Of a stretch of DNA of 64,000 bases, positions 11,895-23,300 are shown piece by piece. The stretch comes from Alviniconcha marisindica. Lineage: Eukaryota; Mollusca; Gastropoda; Provannidae. The stretch's first letter is position 1; every line of letters begins with the position of its first letter. The position numbers and the translations under genes are program-made. Location of the stretch: contig JABMCL010000805.1 in NCBI GenBank assembly GCA_018857735.1, positions 18,501-82,500 of the forward strand, given 5' to 3'. The notes under the pieces are model-generated. The model worked only from the letters and a program-made list of their open reading frames with translations, made no database searches and was not told where the DNA came from.

Positions 11895-12506
11895 TTATTG
11901 ATAGCTTTTGTATAGCGCTACTCTCTGCTCTCGGGCAGACTCACTGTGCTCATGCCGCATGTGATTCTGAATGAGTGACTGTAGCCTTTATTGTGCCGTT
12001 TCTGGGTTTTTTAAATATCCACCGAAGTGGTGTACTGACAGCGCTGTTTGGTTGTTGCATGGCTGGTGCCACGTGAAACTGCTGCCACCTCAGCGCAAGT
12101 TCTGTGCACACCATACAACTATGCACCAGTGTTCAGTGTCACTTCATTCAAAGCCACATAGGTAAGGTGCATGTGTGTTTAGCTGCAACCTGCCACCTGC
12201 ACTTTGGAAAGAATGACCGGGATCTTTTACATGCTACTGCAGTAACGTGGGGGTGGAACAAACACCGAAATAAGAGTTAGCACAGAAAGCTGACTCAGAA
12301 GCAGACATTTTCCCCACTGTTCCTGTGGGAACTTGAACCAGGGACTGTTCCTGTGGGAATTTGAACCAAGGACTGTTCCTGTGGGAATTTGAACCAGGGA
12401 CTGTTCCTGTGGGAACTTGAACCAGGCACTGTTCCTGTGGGAACTTGAACCAGGGACCTTTTGATCACAAGTCTGGCGTTTTACCACTGAGCTATGCCCA
12501 TTCCCC
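11895..12506 (-). mobile_element. tRNA-derived SINE carrying an internal 28-bp expansion of its B-box region
   Basis: Minus-strand copy of the same SINE family: tail at about 11895-11925, A box complement 'accactgagctatgcc' at about 12484-12499. Between body and head, 12317-12460 has five 28-bp units (ctgttcctgtgggaacttga plus accaggga). On the minus strand each contains a B-box-like GGTTCAAGTTCC or GGTTCAAATTCC. The SINE therefore carries several B-box-like elements instead of one. Confidence 0.85.
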
Positions 12507-12690
12507 TTTGTGTGTATTAATTACTATCCACCCACCCACACCCACCCACACCCACCCACCACTCTCTTCATTCTTCGACTGCTGGACAGCTATGCCCATT
12601 CCCCTTTGTGTGTATTAATTACTATCCACCCACCCACCCACCCACACTCACACACCACTATCTTCATTCTCTGACTGCTGCACAGCTACG
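12490..12690. repeat. Direct duplication of about 98 bp next to the SINE head
   Basis: The stretch from 'agctatgcccattccccttt' through the ccacccaccca block to 'attctctgactgctg' occurs twice, starting at about 12490 and 12588. The first copy overlaps the SINE A-box edge. Confidence 0.85.
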
Positions 12691-12699
12691 AGAATTCTG

Positions 12700-13488
12700 C
12701 GAACAGTTCAGGTACCCAACATACGTATGTCAAAATGACACCTGGCTTCATCTCTTCCATTAGGAGAAGCCACCGCGATTTTGATTTTCTGCCACTATTG
12801 CGCATTATCTGCGAGTTTCTATGCTACTGACCATTCATGAGGCCTTCTCTTATCAAAAAGTGGACAAAATGGGATCTTTAACGTGTGCAATGATCATGCT
12901 GTGTGCTGCGCACACAAAGGCAAGATGGGCAGAGACGAGTCGGCGCAAGCGTTGACTCAAGAACTGGGAAACAGTCCAGCAGCCTGCCAGGCCAAGGAGT
13001 GGAACCATGACAACTGGATTACAGTCCAGCATGTTAGCCGACCTGCCACAAACTACAGGCAATAGTATTGGAAAAGAAAAGATCCAAACACATACAAAGT
13101 TTTTAAAAAACACGCTTGTTTAATATGACAATATACAACATGCACATTTTCAGGGTACGCCCCTATTTTAAGCACGCAAAACGACAGCTAAACGGTGAAA
13201 AATGAAATGTCGGTTACTGATCCGCTTTTGGTTGTGGTGTGCATGTCAAGTGTTTGGAAGAATGCTGGCACGACCCCAACAGTCTGTTTGTTTAACTGTT
13301 ATTTTGTTGCTTGAAAAAGGGGACTACCCTAAAAATCTGCACATTGTGTATTGCCATATTAAATAGGCGTTCTTTTTAAGGTTTGGATATGGTTTTAGAA
13401 TGCTAGTAGTCATCCTTGCTTCAGATTTTCACCACCACCAAAAAAATGCAAAGGAAAGATCTGTCCTGACAAAGTGTGATAACTTGGG

Positions 13489-13528
<40 letters not shown>

Positions 13529-14150
13529 GGGGGGGGGGGGGGGGAGCAATGACTGAAATTGGCCTGGAAAGCTAGAAAAAAATACAAAATAAAATAATAA
13601 AAGTATTTACACAGTGCAACATCCTGTCTGGAGAGAATATTCTAACCACTTACAAAACACACAGGCACCTGTACGCACAAGTATAATTATCAAAACCATA
13701 ACAGACAGGGACATGTGGTGGTAGAAAATAGCAGCGAGGAGCAGAAAACATGGCAAGTCTACTGTCTTGGAAAAAAAAAAATGTCTTGAGGTTTGATTCA
13801 AAGTAGTCCAGAGAGGGTTCCTGCCAGTGAGGACCGTAAAATACTTCTAGCTGCAGTCTTCGTGTGCTTGTTCAGTCACTATTTGTATTTATGCAGCTGG
13901 AACACATTTTGCTTTGACCCTGAGCTCCAAAGGGTGCGGTCATGTTGGATAGCTCTTCACAAATGAAGAGCAGACAAAAGGCTGGCTCATGATGCAATAT
14001 ACACCTCTGCCACACATCTGCCTCACGCAGGTCACACACACAAACTACCAGATACATAACAGCAGCACTCACGGCCATGTTTTTATGCAACTTTCAAACT
14101 TAGTTTTAACAGGCTAGACTGATATTAATAAACAGATCAATTTTTTAAAA
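12700..14150. other. Intergenic sequence without supported genes
   Basis: Contains a poly-G tract of about 53 nt (13492-13544) and, at about 13300-13360, a fragment of the dispersed 'gcttgaaaaaggggactaccc' repeat that reappears at 17470 and near 58100-58320. Confidence 0.6.
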
Positions 14151-14156
14151 ACTAAT

Positions 14157-14388
14157 TTAACCCTTTCATTGCCATGAGGTCATTTGAAAACAACCAATAA
14201 AAGTACGAAATTTGAAATCCTTAAGCTTTTCAGTTTTCTTTTTCGCATTAGCACGTTAAAGGGTTTGCATCAAAATGCACAACACTGAAAGCAGATTTGC
14301 TATACAACTGAGAAATGTACTGTTTGCAGGCACATGCATGCACTTTTCAGCCTGGAAATCTGACAGGCTGTGGCAGTGAAGGGGTTAA
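14157..14388. mobile_element. TTAA-flanked MITE-like element (piggyBac-like ends)
   Basis: Left end TTAACCCTTTCATTGCCA and right end TGGCAGTGAAGGGGTTAA are inverted with two mismatches, inside TTAA duplications. Length is 232 bp with no coding capacity. TTAA target duplication and a CCC(T) start are typical of piggyBac-type elements. Confidence 0.7.
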
Positions 14389-14591
14389 GTCATTAAGACT
14401 AAGAGTCTAAAAAGATTTTTTTTAAAATCAATTTCTATCAAAATGGCCCGTGAAGCTGCTTCATGTGGGGCTCCTTTAACACTGCATACTCTCAGGCTCC
14501 TTTAACTATGCATACCCTTGTGGTTATGGCTTCGTGCCCCCCCCCCAAACACACAAACACACATACTTTTAATTATTCTTCATCATTCCAT

Positions 14592-14594
<3 letters not shown>

Positions 14595-14644
<50 letters not shown>
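14595..14644. repeat. (AT)n microsatellite
   Basis: Uninterrupted AT dinucleotide run of about 50 nt. Confidence 0.95.
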
Positions 14645-14648
<4 letters not shown>

Positions 14649-14649
14649 A

Positions 14650-15595
14650 AAGCAGCTTGAACATAGGTTGCACAAGAACCAAATTATGATTGCCGCTTTG
14701 ATATAAAAATAAAAAGCAACCAACATTATGACTGGTATCAAATTTGGCTGTACAAATATTTACAGACCAGAATTATGCACAAGAGGCAGAATACTGAGCA
14801 AGAGGGAGATGACGTGTTCAGTTACACATTGCATAATAAATGTCTCAAGTCATCCACTCAAGTCATGTCTCAAATGTCTCCACACTAGGAAGTACACAAA
14901 ATATTTCAAAAACTTCTTTCAAAAATAAAACAAAAATTGAAAGACAAACAAGAAAGAGGGAACATTCAACAAAGAGACAAAACAAAACCCAGAAACTCAA
15001 ATCGAATTCAAACAGAACAGCCTTAAATGCAGTCCATGTTAAAACCAAGCAATAGCATACACATTTGCATATTATATCACACAAAGGATTTCTCTTTAAA
15101 ATAAATTTGTCACACCATCACAAATGAGGCTGGTGTTATCTCTCCTCCTCAGAACCTCCAGGGTGCAATGATGGACCCCCCCCCCCCTTCCCCCCCCCCC
15201 CCCCCCCCCCCCCGCCCCCCCTTCCCCATCCAAATGTCAAGTAATCACAGACTTGTTTCGTTTTTCATTCAGTATTTCGACACATCAATGACATCACTAC
15301 CACAGGGACTGCTGGTCTCGATGCTGTGTTCTCTAGACCATGTGCACCCAGGAAGCCCTTCAACTGGCATAAGATAGACAGACATATATTGATAAATATA
15401 TATTCATTGTCCCAGTCACACCTTGTTACAAAGGTCACTTCCCCAGCATCACCAAGTCCCAACAGTGGTGTGTAATATTTTACAGAATTTTGCCAGGGCA
15501 TTTTGCTGAGCACTGCTGTGCGAAAGTATTCTTCAGCGTGTAAATGCCAGTAAAAGGAGTGATCCACTATCACCCCCTGATGTGTGAGTGTCTGA
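14650..15595. other. Intergenic sequence without supported genes
   Basis: AT-rich with a 45-nt C-rich homopolymer tract (15178-15222). No coding signal is supported. Confidence 0.55.
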
Positions 15596-15596
15596 T

Positions 15597-16215
15597 CAGA
15601 CTGGTTGGTATGGGACCAGGCAGAATTTGACCTGACAATGAGACACTTTCTGCATGGTGTCACAATCAGACATTTTCTGCCTGGTGTGTGATACGAATCT
15701 AGCACTGTGTCAGAGGACACAGATCTGTTGGTATGGGACCAGGCAGAATTGGGTGTCACAATCAGACACTGTCTGTATGGTGTGTGATAGGAATCCTGCA
15801 TTGTATCAAGCTCAAAGGACACAGATCAGCTGGTATTGGACCAGGCAGAATTGGGTGTCACAATCAGACACTGTCTGTATGGTGTGTGATAGGAATCCTG
15901 CATTGTATCAAACTCAAAGGACACAGATCAGCTGGTATTGGACCAGGCAGAATTGGGTGCCACAATCAGACACTGTCTGTATGGTGTGTGATAGGAATCC
16001 TGCATTGTATCAAACTCAAAGGACACAGATCAGCTGGTATTGGACCAGGCAGAATTGGGTGTCACAATCAGACATTGTCTGCATGGTGTCTGATTGGAAT
16101 CCAGCACAGTATCAAACTCAAAGGACACAGATCAGCTGGTATTGGACCAGGCAGAATTGGGTGTCACAATCAGACATTGTCTGCATGGTGTCTGATTGGA
16201 ATCCAGCACAGGCTA
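15597..16215. repeat. 102-bp minisatellite, about 6 copies
   Basis: Units include 'ggaccaggcagaattgggtg', 'cacaatcagacactgtctg' and 'ggacacagatcagctggta' at about 102-bp spacing. Because 102 is divisible by three, both strands show long open frames with repeated peptides. These are artefacts of the period, not genes. Confidence 0.9.
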
Positions 16216-16219
16216 TACT

Positions 16220-17550
16220 TGGAGGACAGAGAGCAGCAGACAGTCAATGCCAATCAAATTGTGTCCTATAATGATGAACCCCTTCATAGTAACAGCTTCC
16301 CAAAATGGTAGACTTAGAGCATGTAATGTCTTTGGTCTCATAAGCTATGGTTCTTCCACACACAATACATTCACATTTTGCTAGGTATCAATGGTAAAAT
16401 CGTCTGGCAAATGATGATGTATCTCTCATCCTATCTCCGACATAATGCTACCAATGCTGCATTTTCTCCATTGCTGTGTGTCTGCTATTCTGCTGTGGCG
16501 TGCCTGGCAACTGTGACCTTCACCCTTGCTCACCTTTCCGAGGACAAGGAACAAGATCAAAGGGGCCATAGCAAGCCAATCAAATCCACTGTGACACTTC
16601 ATGGTATGTAGCCTGCAGTCAAGTTCCACTTACCCTCACTGATGCAAGAGGATCGTAAATTGAAAACAAATCATTGGAGTATTTTTAACGAAATCTTCGA
16701 TTTGTGAGTTTTTATTATGATCCCCTCTACCTGTCAGAGAAAGGCCAGCCTTCTTGGACAGGATAAGTTTTGAGAGGGGTAGTTCCTTTAAGATATGCAA
16801 ACAAAAGGACAAAAGGACTTTTGGGGAGGGCTAGTTCCTTTAAAGTAAATAAACAAAAAAACGTTCACTCTGAAAAGGTTGCTCTGTACCGGAATGCAAG
16901 TCAGAATTAAGCGATAAACAGCTTCAGGTAACAAATTTGTACACCAGTCTGCTTCCTTTCTTTTCTCTTTCATTTCAATGACACAAGCAAAATAATAAAA
17001 TAAAATAAAATACTGGTCAACAGAGATTCTGGGGTATTCAACACGGTGTTCAACATGATGTGAACACCCTGGTTTTACAACGCAGTCACCATCGCATAGC
17101 ACCCCCGCTCCCACAAACGAATAAATATACAAGGTATACAAAACATACAGACAGCGATGCTGCAAATTCACACTTACAGAACAGGATTATCAAGTGACCT
17201 GTCAGCATTTTTGGCAGAAGATATTCAATCACGTTGGCAACTGTTAACACCCCTTTTCTAAACCCCTCAGTTCCCCTCTGCTCCGCCACGACAGCAGTGG
17301 TCTGAAAACTGACCCTGGTCAATAAGCGGAAGAAAAAAACCTGCACGTAGAAACTAACGGAATCACTCTTCCCGACAAACGGAGCTAGCAGCCCTGCTAA
17401 ACCAGGGCAAATTAATAACTGAACGCTAAGTGATCTCATTTCTCGCAGAGTTTGCTTGTAGAATTGCCGTCTGTTGCTTGAGAAAGGGGTCTACCCTCAA
17501 AATGTTTACCATTGTCTGGCACCGTCTGTTAGTGCTCTTTTGAACTCTCT
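16220..17550. other. Intergenic sequence without supported genes
   Basis: No exon with convincing splice sites or family similarity. Includes diverged dispersed-repeat fragments (about 16720-16840 and 17455-17540). Confidence 0.55.
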
Positions 17551-18080
17551 GTGTGTTCACCCCAATATAACCGTACCGGCTGACTCGGTCTAAAACATCA
17601 AGTTACTTACTTACTTTCTGTGTGTTTGCCCTGATACCAACTGGTTGACTGGGCGTAAAACATCAAATTGCTTACTTATGTGTGTTCGCCCTGATATAAC
17701 CGTACTGGCTGACTTGGTCTAAAACATCAAGTTACTTACTTTCTGTGCATTTGCCCTGATACCAACTGGTTGACTGGGCGTAAAACATCAAGTTGCTTAC
17801 TTATTTTATGTGTGTCTGCCTTGATATAACCGTACTGGTTCACTGGGCGTAAAACATCAAGTTGCTTACTTATTTTATGTGTGTTTGCCCTGATATAACC
17901 GTACTGGCTGACTTGGTCTAAAACATCAAGTTACTTACTTACTTTCTGTGCGTTTGCCCTGATCCCAACTGGTTGACTGGGCGTAAAACATCAAGTTGCT
18001 TACTTATTTTATGTGTGTTTGCCCTGATATAACCGTACTGGTTGACTGGGCGTAAAACATCAAGTTACTTAATTTCTGTG
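17551..18080. repeat. Tandem array of a SINE-tail-like unit (about 65 bp x 8, two alternating types)
   Basis: Each unit runs from 'gtgtgtttgccctgata' through 'ctgggcgtaaaacatcaag' to 'ttacttactta'. Two variants alternate, one with ccgtactggctgacttggtc and one with ccaactggttgactgggcg, making a dimeric higher-order unit. Single dispersed copies of the same sequence occur at about 210, 8970, 27355, 27430, 41585 and 47150. Confidence 0.85.
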
Positions 18081-18119
18081 TTTTGATCATCCGTTCAAAA
18101 ACTGTTTCTTAGCTGCCTA

Positions 18120-18235
18120 TCCCTTTCACAGCCATCTCAATTCAATTCAATTCAAAAAACATTGAACCATCCCACAAGGGGCAATTTTGTTGTGGTCATG
18201 GCGGGCTCGTAAAATAATAATACATAAAGTTAAGA
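18120..18235. mobile_element. Dispersed element fragment ('caaggggcaattttgttgtg')
   Basis: Starts with ttcaattcaattcaa and contains a segment shared with the insertion at 62600-62670 (caaaggggcaatattgttgtggtcat). It appears to be the 3' part of a dispersed retroelement. No coding capacity. Confidence 0.5.
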
Positions 18236-18489
18236 GAACAATACAACAAACCCAACACCACCCACAAAAGAGTCTTACTTTAACCACAGTTAAAGGATCT
18301 CTGCCCCCATCATCAAGAAGATGGAGTAGGTGTGGATGTGTGTGTTGCTAGTGTCTCACCCCTGAAAACTTACCTTGGTCTGATGTCACAATATACAAAT
18401 CTTTATAATTACTGTTAATATTATTGGCAGGGCGGGGTCACCAGTCCATCACCTTTGTGGATGGGGTAACCCTAGCTGTCGCTCACCGC

Positions 18490-19330
18490 TGCTGATAGAA
18501 ATAGGGTTATCTATTATAGTGTTGCTCACTGCTTCTGATAATTACAAGGGTAACTGTTACAGTAGTGTTGCTCACTGCTGCTGATAGTTACAAGGGTAAC
18601 TGTTACAGTAGTGTTGCTCACTGCTGCTGATAGTTACAAGGGTAACTGTTACAGTAGTGTTGCTCACTGCTGCTGATAGTTACAAGGGTAACTGTTACTG
18701 TAGTGTTGCTCACTGCTGCTGATAGTGATAGGGTAGTTGTCATAGTAGTGTTGCTCACTGCTGCTGATAGTGATAGGGTAGTTGTCATAGTAATGTTGCT
18801 CACTGCTGCTGATAGTTACAAGGTAACTGTTATAGTAGTGTTGCTGATAGTAATAGGGTAGTTGTCACAGTAGTGTTTCTCACTGCTGCTGATAGTAATA
18901 GGGTAGTTGTCACAGTAGTGTTTCTCACTGCTGCTGATAGTAATAGGGTAGTTGTCATAGTAGTGTTTCTCACTGCTGCTGATAGTAATAGGGTAGTTGT
19001 CACAGTAGTGTTTCTCACTGCTGCTGATAGTAATAGGGTAGTTGTCACAGTAGTGTTTCTCACCGCTGCTGATAGTAATAGGGTAGTTGTCACAGTAGTG
19101 TTTCTCACCGCTGCTGATAGTAATAGGGTAGTTGTCACAGTAGTGTTTCTCACCGCTGCTGATAGTAATAGGGTAGTTGTCACAGTAGTGTTTCTCACCG
19201 CTGCTGATAGTAATAGGGTAGTTGTCATAGTAGTGTTTCTCACTGCTGCTGATAGTAATAGGGTAGTTGTCACAGTAGTGTTTCTCACTGCTGCTGATAG
19301 TAATAGGGGTAGTTGTTGTAGTAGTGGGGC
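18490..19330. repeat. 45-bp minisatellite derived from the ZF-B C-terminus
   Basis: Units on the minus strand read GAGAAACACTACTGTGACAA then CTACCCTATTACTATCAGCA then GCAGT. The stretch from about 18850 to 19300 is nearly perfect (about 10 units). The 18490-18850 part is an older, shorter-period relative. The final unit (about 19285-19330) is the last 13 codons and stop codon of ZF-B: H-Y-Y-N-N-Y-P-Y-Y-Y-Q-Q-Q-stop. Confidence 0.93.
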
Positions 19331-20048
19331 GGGAATACCACCCCATCATGCTGCGGGACCCTGTAATCCTGAATCTGGTGGGCAGGCTGGGGCATAGGGG
19401 AGATCCGACTGTCACTGGATCCGCTGGGCCCCGGGGAGCTCTGTGGTGGGATGGAGACTGCAGGGGACATCGCTGGCGACACCGACATTCGGTTCTGAAC
19501 CGGGAGGGCTGGCGGGGAGCCCACCTGCAAGGGGGCAGAGAGGTGGTGGGGGACGGCGCTGAGCTGCGGCTCCATCCCCATCGGTGGCAGCAGACTCTTC
19601 AAGTCGGCTATGTCGCTGGGCGGAGACGCCCTCTGCTGCGATGACGCAGCGGAGGTGGCGGTGGTGGCGAGTGAGTGCGATGCTGCAGCCGCTGCCGAGT
19701 TAACTCTGTGGTCCTGATCCCCCACCGCCGTCATGAAGTTCACCTCTGCTGCCATCTTGGCGGCGCTGGCCACTTTTGCCATGCTAGGCAGTTTGCCCGC
19801 ATTCCTTCTGGCATATTCTGACATTTTGCTCATATCAGGCAAGTGGCTAAAGTCTGGCAGTCGGGTCACGTCTGAGGCGCCTGTCAAGTCTGAACTGCTG
19901 CTTGCATCAGAGGCGTTGGCCAGGTCCGACATTTTGGAGTTGCAGACGTTCTTGGCCGTGTCCCCATGCTTCGTCTTTTTGTGCTTGGAGAAGTTTCCAG
20001 AGTCTGCAAACCTGACTCCACATTCGTTGCATCTGTAGGGTTTGTCAC
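19285..20048 (-). CDS. ZF-B exon 5: finger 8 and Ser/Pro-rich tail
   Basis: Acceptor gcatgtttcag, phase 1, completes TGDKPYRC. Finger 8 is YRCNECGVRFADSGNFSKH followed by KKTKH. The tail is low complexity: Ser/Asp/Met-rich, then Ala-rich, then Pro/Ser-rich with repeated PPxS motifs. It ends in an aromatic run (HYYNNYPYYYQQQ). The stop TGA (19287-19285) sits inside the terminal unit of the 45-bp minisatellite. Confidence 0.92.
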
Positions 20049-20263
20049 CTGAAACATGCGCAACAAAGAAACTAAGGTTGGCTGTGCATAAAATTCTAGA
20101 ACTGATGCAATAATTTTATTATTATGACCCGACTTCGTATAGCTATAAGTTTGTATCCTTCAAACTGAAGATGACATAAAGGACACCGGTTGTACACACA
20201 CTCAGACACAACTCAACAGTGTCACACATTTTCACATGGAAGAACCCCCCCCCCCCCCCCATC

Positions 20264-20302
<39 letters not shown>

Positions 20303-23300
20303 GTAAGATGAATACACAAAGTAAACCTCCTCCCCATTGTGCAGTTACTGTCACAAGCCCAAAACAACAACAAAAACAACAAAACTAAACAATAAAACCA
20401 AATCTTGCCACTACACATATCAGCACACATGCACGCACGCACATGCACACACACACACACACACACACACAAAACCCACCCTCTCTCTCTCTCTCACACA
20501 CACACACGCATACACGCACACATGCATGCATGTATGCACGCACACACACACACACACAGATTCAACACATGACACACAAACACACACACACATGCACACA
20601 CACCACACACACAGATGAAACACAAACACACACATGCAACACACAAACACAAACAACTTGACAACACACACACACACCCACGCACCCACACACAAAGGAA
20701 ATTCCAACAGACAGTCAAAGCAACAACCTGTGTGAGTCCTGATATGCACAGTGAGGTTGTGCGCTCGGGCAAACGCCGAGCCACACCAACAGCAAAGGAA
20801 TGGCCGATCCCCTGTGTGCGAGCGCTTGTGTGCCGTCAGTCGGTGCTGGAATGAGTAGGCCTTGTCGCACAGGTTGCACTGGTATGGCCGGTCCTTCGTG
20901 TGGGTCACCTTGTGTTTGACCAGGTCGCTGGAGGCCGAGAAAGACTTCCCACACTCTTGGCAGAGGAACGGCTTGATCCCGTCGTGCATTCGCATGTGCT
21001 GCGTCAGATGTCCCGACCAGCGGAACGTCTTATCACACTTCTTACACTGGAAAGGTTTTTCGCCCGTGTGGCGTCGCATGTGCTGCTTGAGCGTGCTGGA
21101 GGAAGGGAAGGTGGCGCCACACTCCTCGCACGGGAAGGGCCGCAACCCTGAGTGTTTCTGCATGTGCACCGTCAGTCCCGATTTCTGGGTGAAAGCTCGG
21201 TTGCATTCCTTGCACACGTACGGCTTTTCGCCAGTGTGGATTCGGGTGTGGATCTTCAAGCGGCTGGACTTGGCAAAGGCGGCGTCGCAGCCAGCATAAG
21301 TGCACTTGTACTTGCGGATCTTGAGCCTGGTTTTGCCAGCAGCACTTCCTGTCACCTGCCTCCTGCCAGAACCAACCGGGCGACCCTGCACACAGGGGTC
21401 AATGGTCAGATGTGACGGCACATGGCTGAAGACGTGATGGTATGGGGGTGATTAAGGAGAAAGTGATGGCACAGGACTGAAGATGTGATGGTACAGGTAA
21501 TAGGCATGATTAAGGCGAAAGTGATGGCACAGGACTGAAGATGTGATGGCATAGGAGTGACTAAGGAGGAAGTGATGACACAGGACTGAAGACGTGATTG
21601 TATAGGAGTGATTAAGGAGGAAGTGATGGCACAGGACTGAAGACATGATGGTATAGGTAACAGGAGTGATTAAGGCGAAAGTGATGGCACAGGACCGAAG
21701 ACGTGATGGTACAGGTAACAGGAGTGATTAAGGCGAAAGTGATGGCACAGGACTGAAGACGTGATGGTACAGGTAATAGGAGTGATTAAGGCAAAAGTGA
21801 TGGCACAGAACTGAAGACATGATGGTATAGGAGTGATTAAGGAGGAAGTGATGGCACAGGACTGAAGACGTGATGGTACAGGTAACAGGAGTGATTAAGG
21901 CGAAAGTGATGACACAGGACTGAAGACGTGATTGTATAGGAGTGATTAAGGAGGAAGTGATGGCACAGGACTGAAGATGTGATGGTACAGGTAAGAGGCA
22001 TGATTAAGGCGAAAGTGATGACACAGGACTGAAGACATGATGGTATAGGTAACAGGAGTGATTAAGGCGAAAGTGATGGCACAGGACTGAAGACATGATG
22101 GTACAGGTAATAGGAGTGATTAAGGCGAAAGTGATGGCACAGGACTGAAGACATGATGGTATAGGAGTGATTAAGGAGGAAGTGATGACACAGGACTGAA
22201 GACGTGATGGTACAGGTAAGAGGCATGATTAAGGCGAAAGTGATGACACAGGACTGAAGACATGATGGTACAGGTAATAGGAGTGATTAAGGCGAAAGTG
22301 ATGGCACAGGACTGAAGACATGATGGTATAGGAGTGATTAAGGAGGAAGTGATGACACAGGACTGAAGACGTGATGGCATAGGAGTGATTAAGGAGGAAG
22401 TGATGGCACAGGACTGAAGACGTGATGGTATAGGTAACAGGAGTGATTAAGGCGAAAGTGATGGCACAGGACTGAAGACGTGATGGTACAGGTAATAGGA
22501 GTGATTAAGGCGAAAGTGATGGCACAGGACTGAAGACATGATGGTATAGGAGTGATTAAGGAGGAAGTGATGACACAGGACTGAAGACGTGATGGCATAG
22601 GAGTGATTAAGGAGGAAGTGATGGCACAGGACTGAAGACGTGATGGTATAGGTAACAGGAGTGATTAAGGCGAAAGTGATGGCACAGGACTGAAGACGTG
22701 ATGGTACAGGAAAGGTGATTAAGGGAAAGTGATGACACAGGACTGAAGACGTGATTGTATAGGAGTGATTAAGGAGGAAGTGATGGCACAGGACTGAAGA
22801 TGTGATGGTACAGGTAAGAGGCATGATTAAGGCGAAAGTGATGACACAGGACTGAAGACATGATGGTATAGGTAACAGGAGTGATTAAGGCGAAAGTGAT
22901 GGCACAGGACTGAAGACATGATGGTACAGGTAATAGGAGTGATTAAGGCGAAAGTGATGGCACAGGACTGACATGATGGTATAGGAGTGATTAAGGAGGA
23001 AGTGATGACACAGGACTGAAGACGTGATGGTACAGGTAAGAGGCATGATTAAGGCGAAAGTGATGACACAGGACTGAAGACATGATGGTACAGGTAATAG
23101 GAGTGATTAAGGCGAAAGTGATGGCACAGGACTGAAGACATGATGGTATAGGAGTGATTAAGGAGGAAGTGATGACACAGGACTGAAGACGTGATGGCAT
23201 AGGAGTGATTAAGGAGGAAGTGATGGCACAGGACTGAAGACGTGATGGTATAGGTAACAGGAGTGATTAAGGCGAAAGTGATGGCACAGGACTGAAGATG

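Noticed and set aside
15597..16311. Overlapping open frames of about 200 codons on both strands
   Set aside because: Created by a 102-bp repeat whose length is divisible by three. No splice context or domain.
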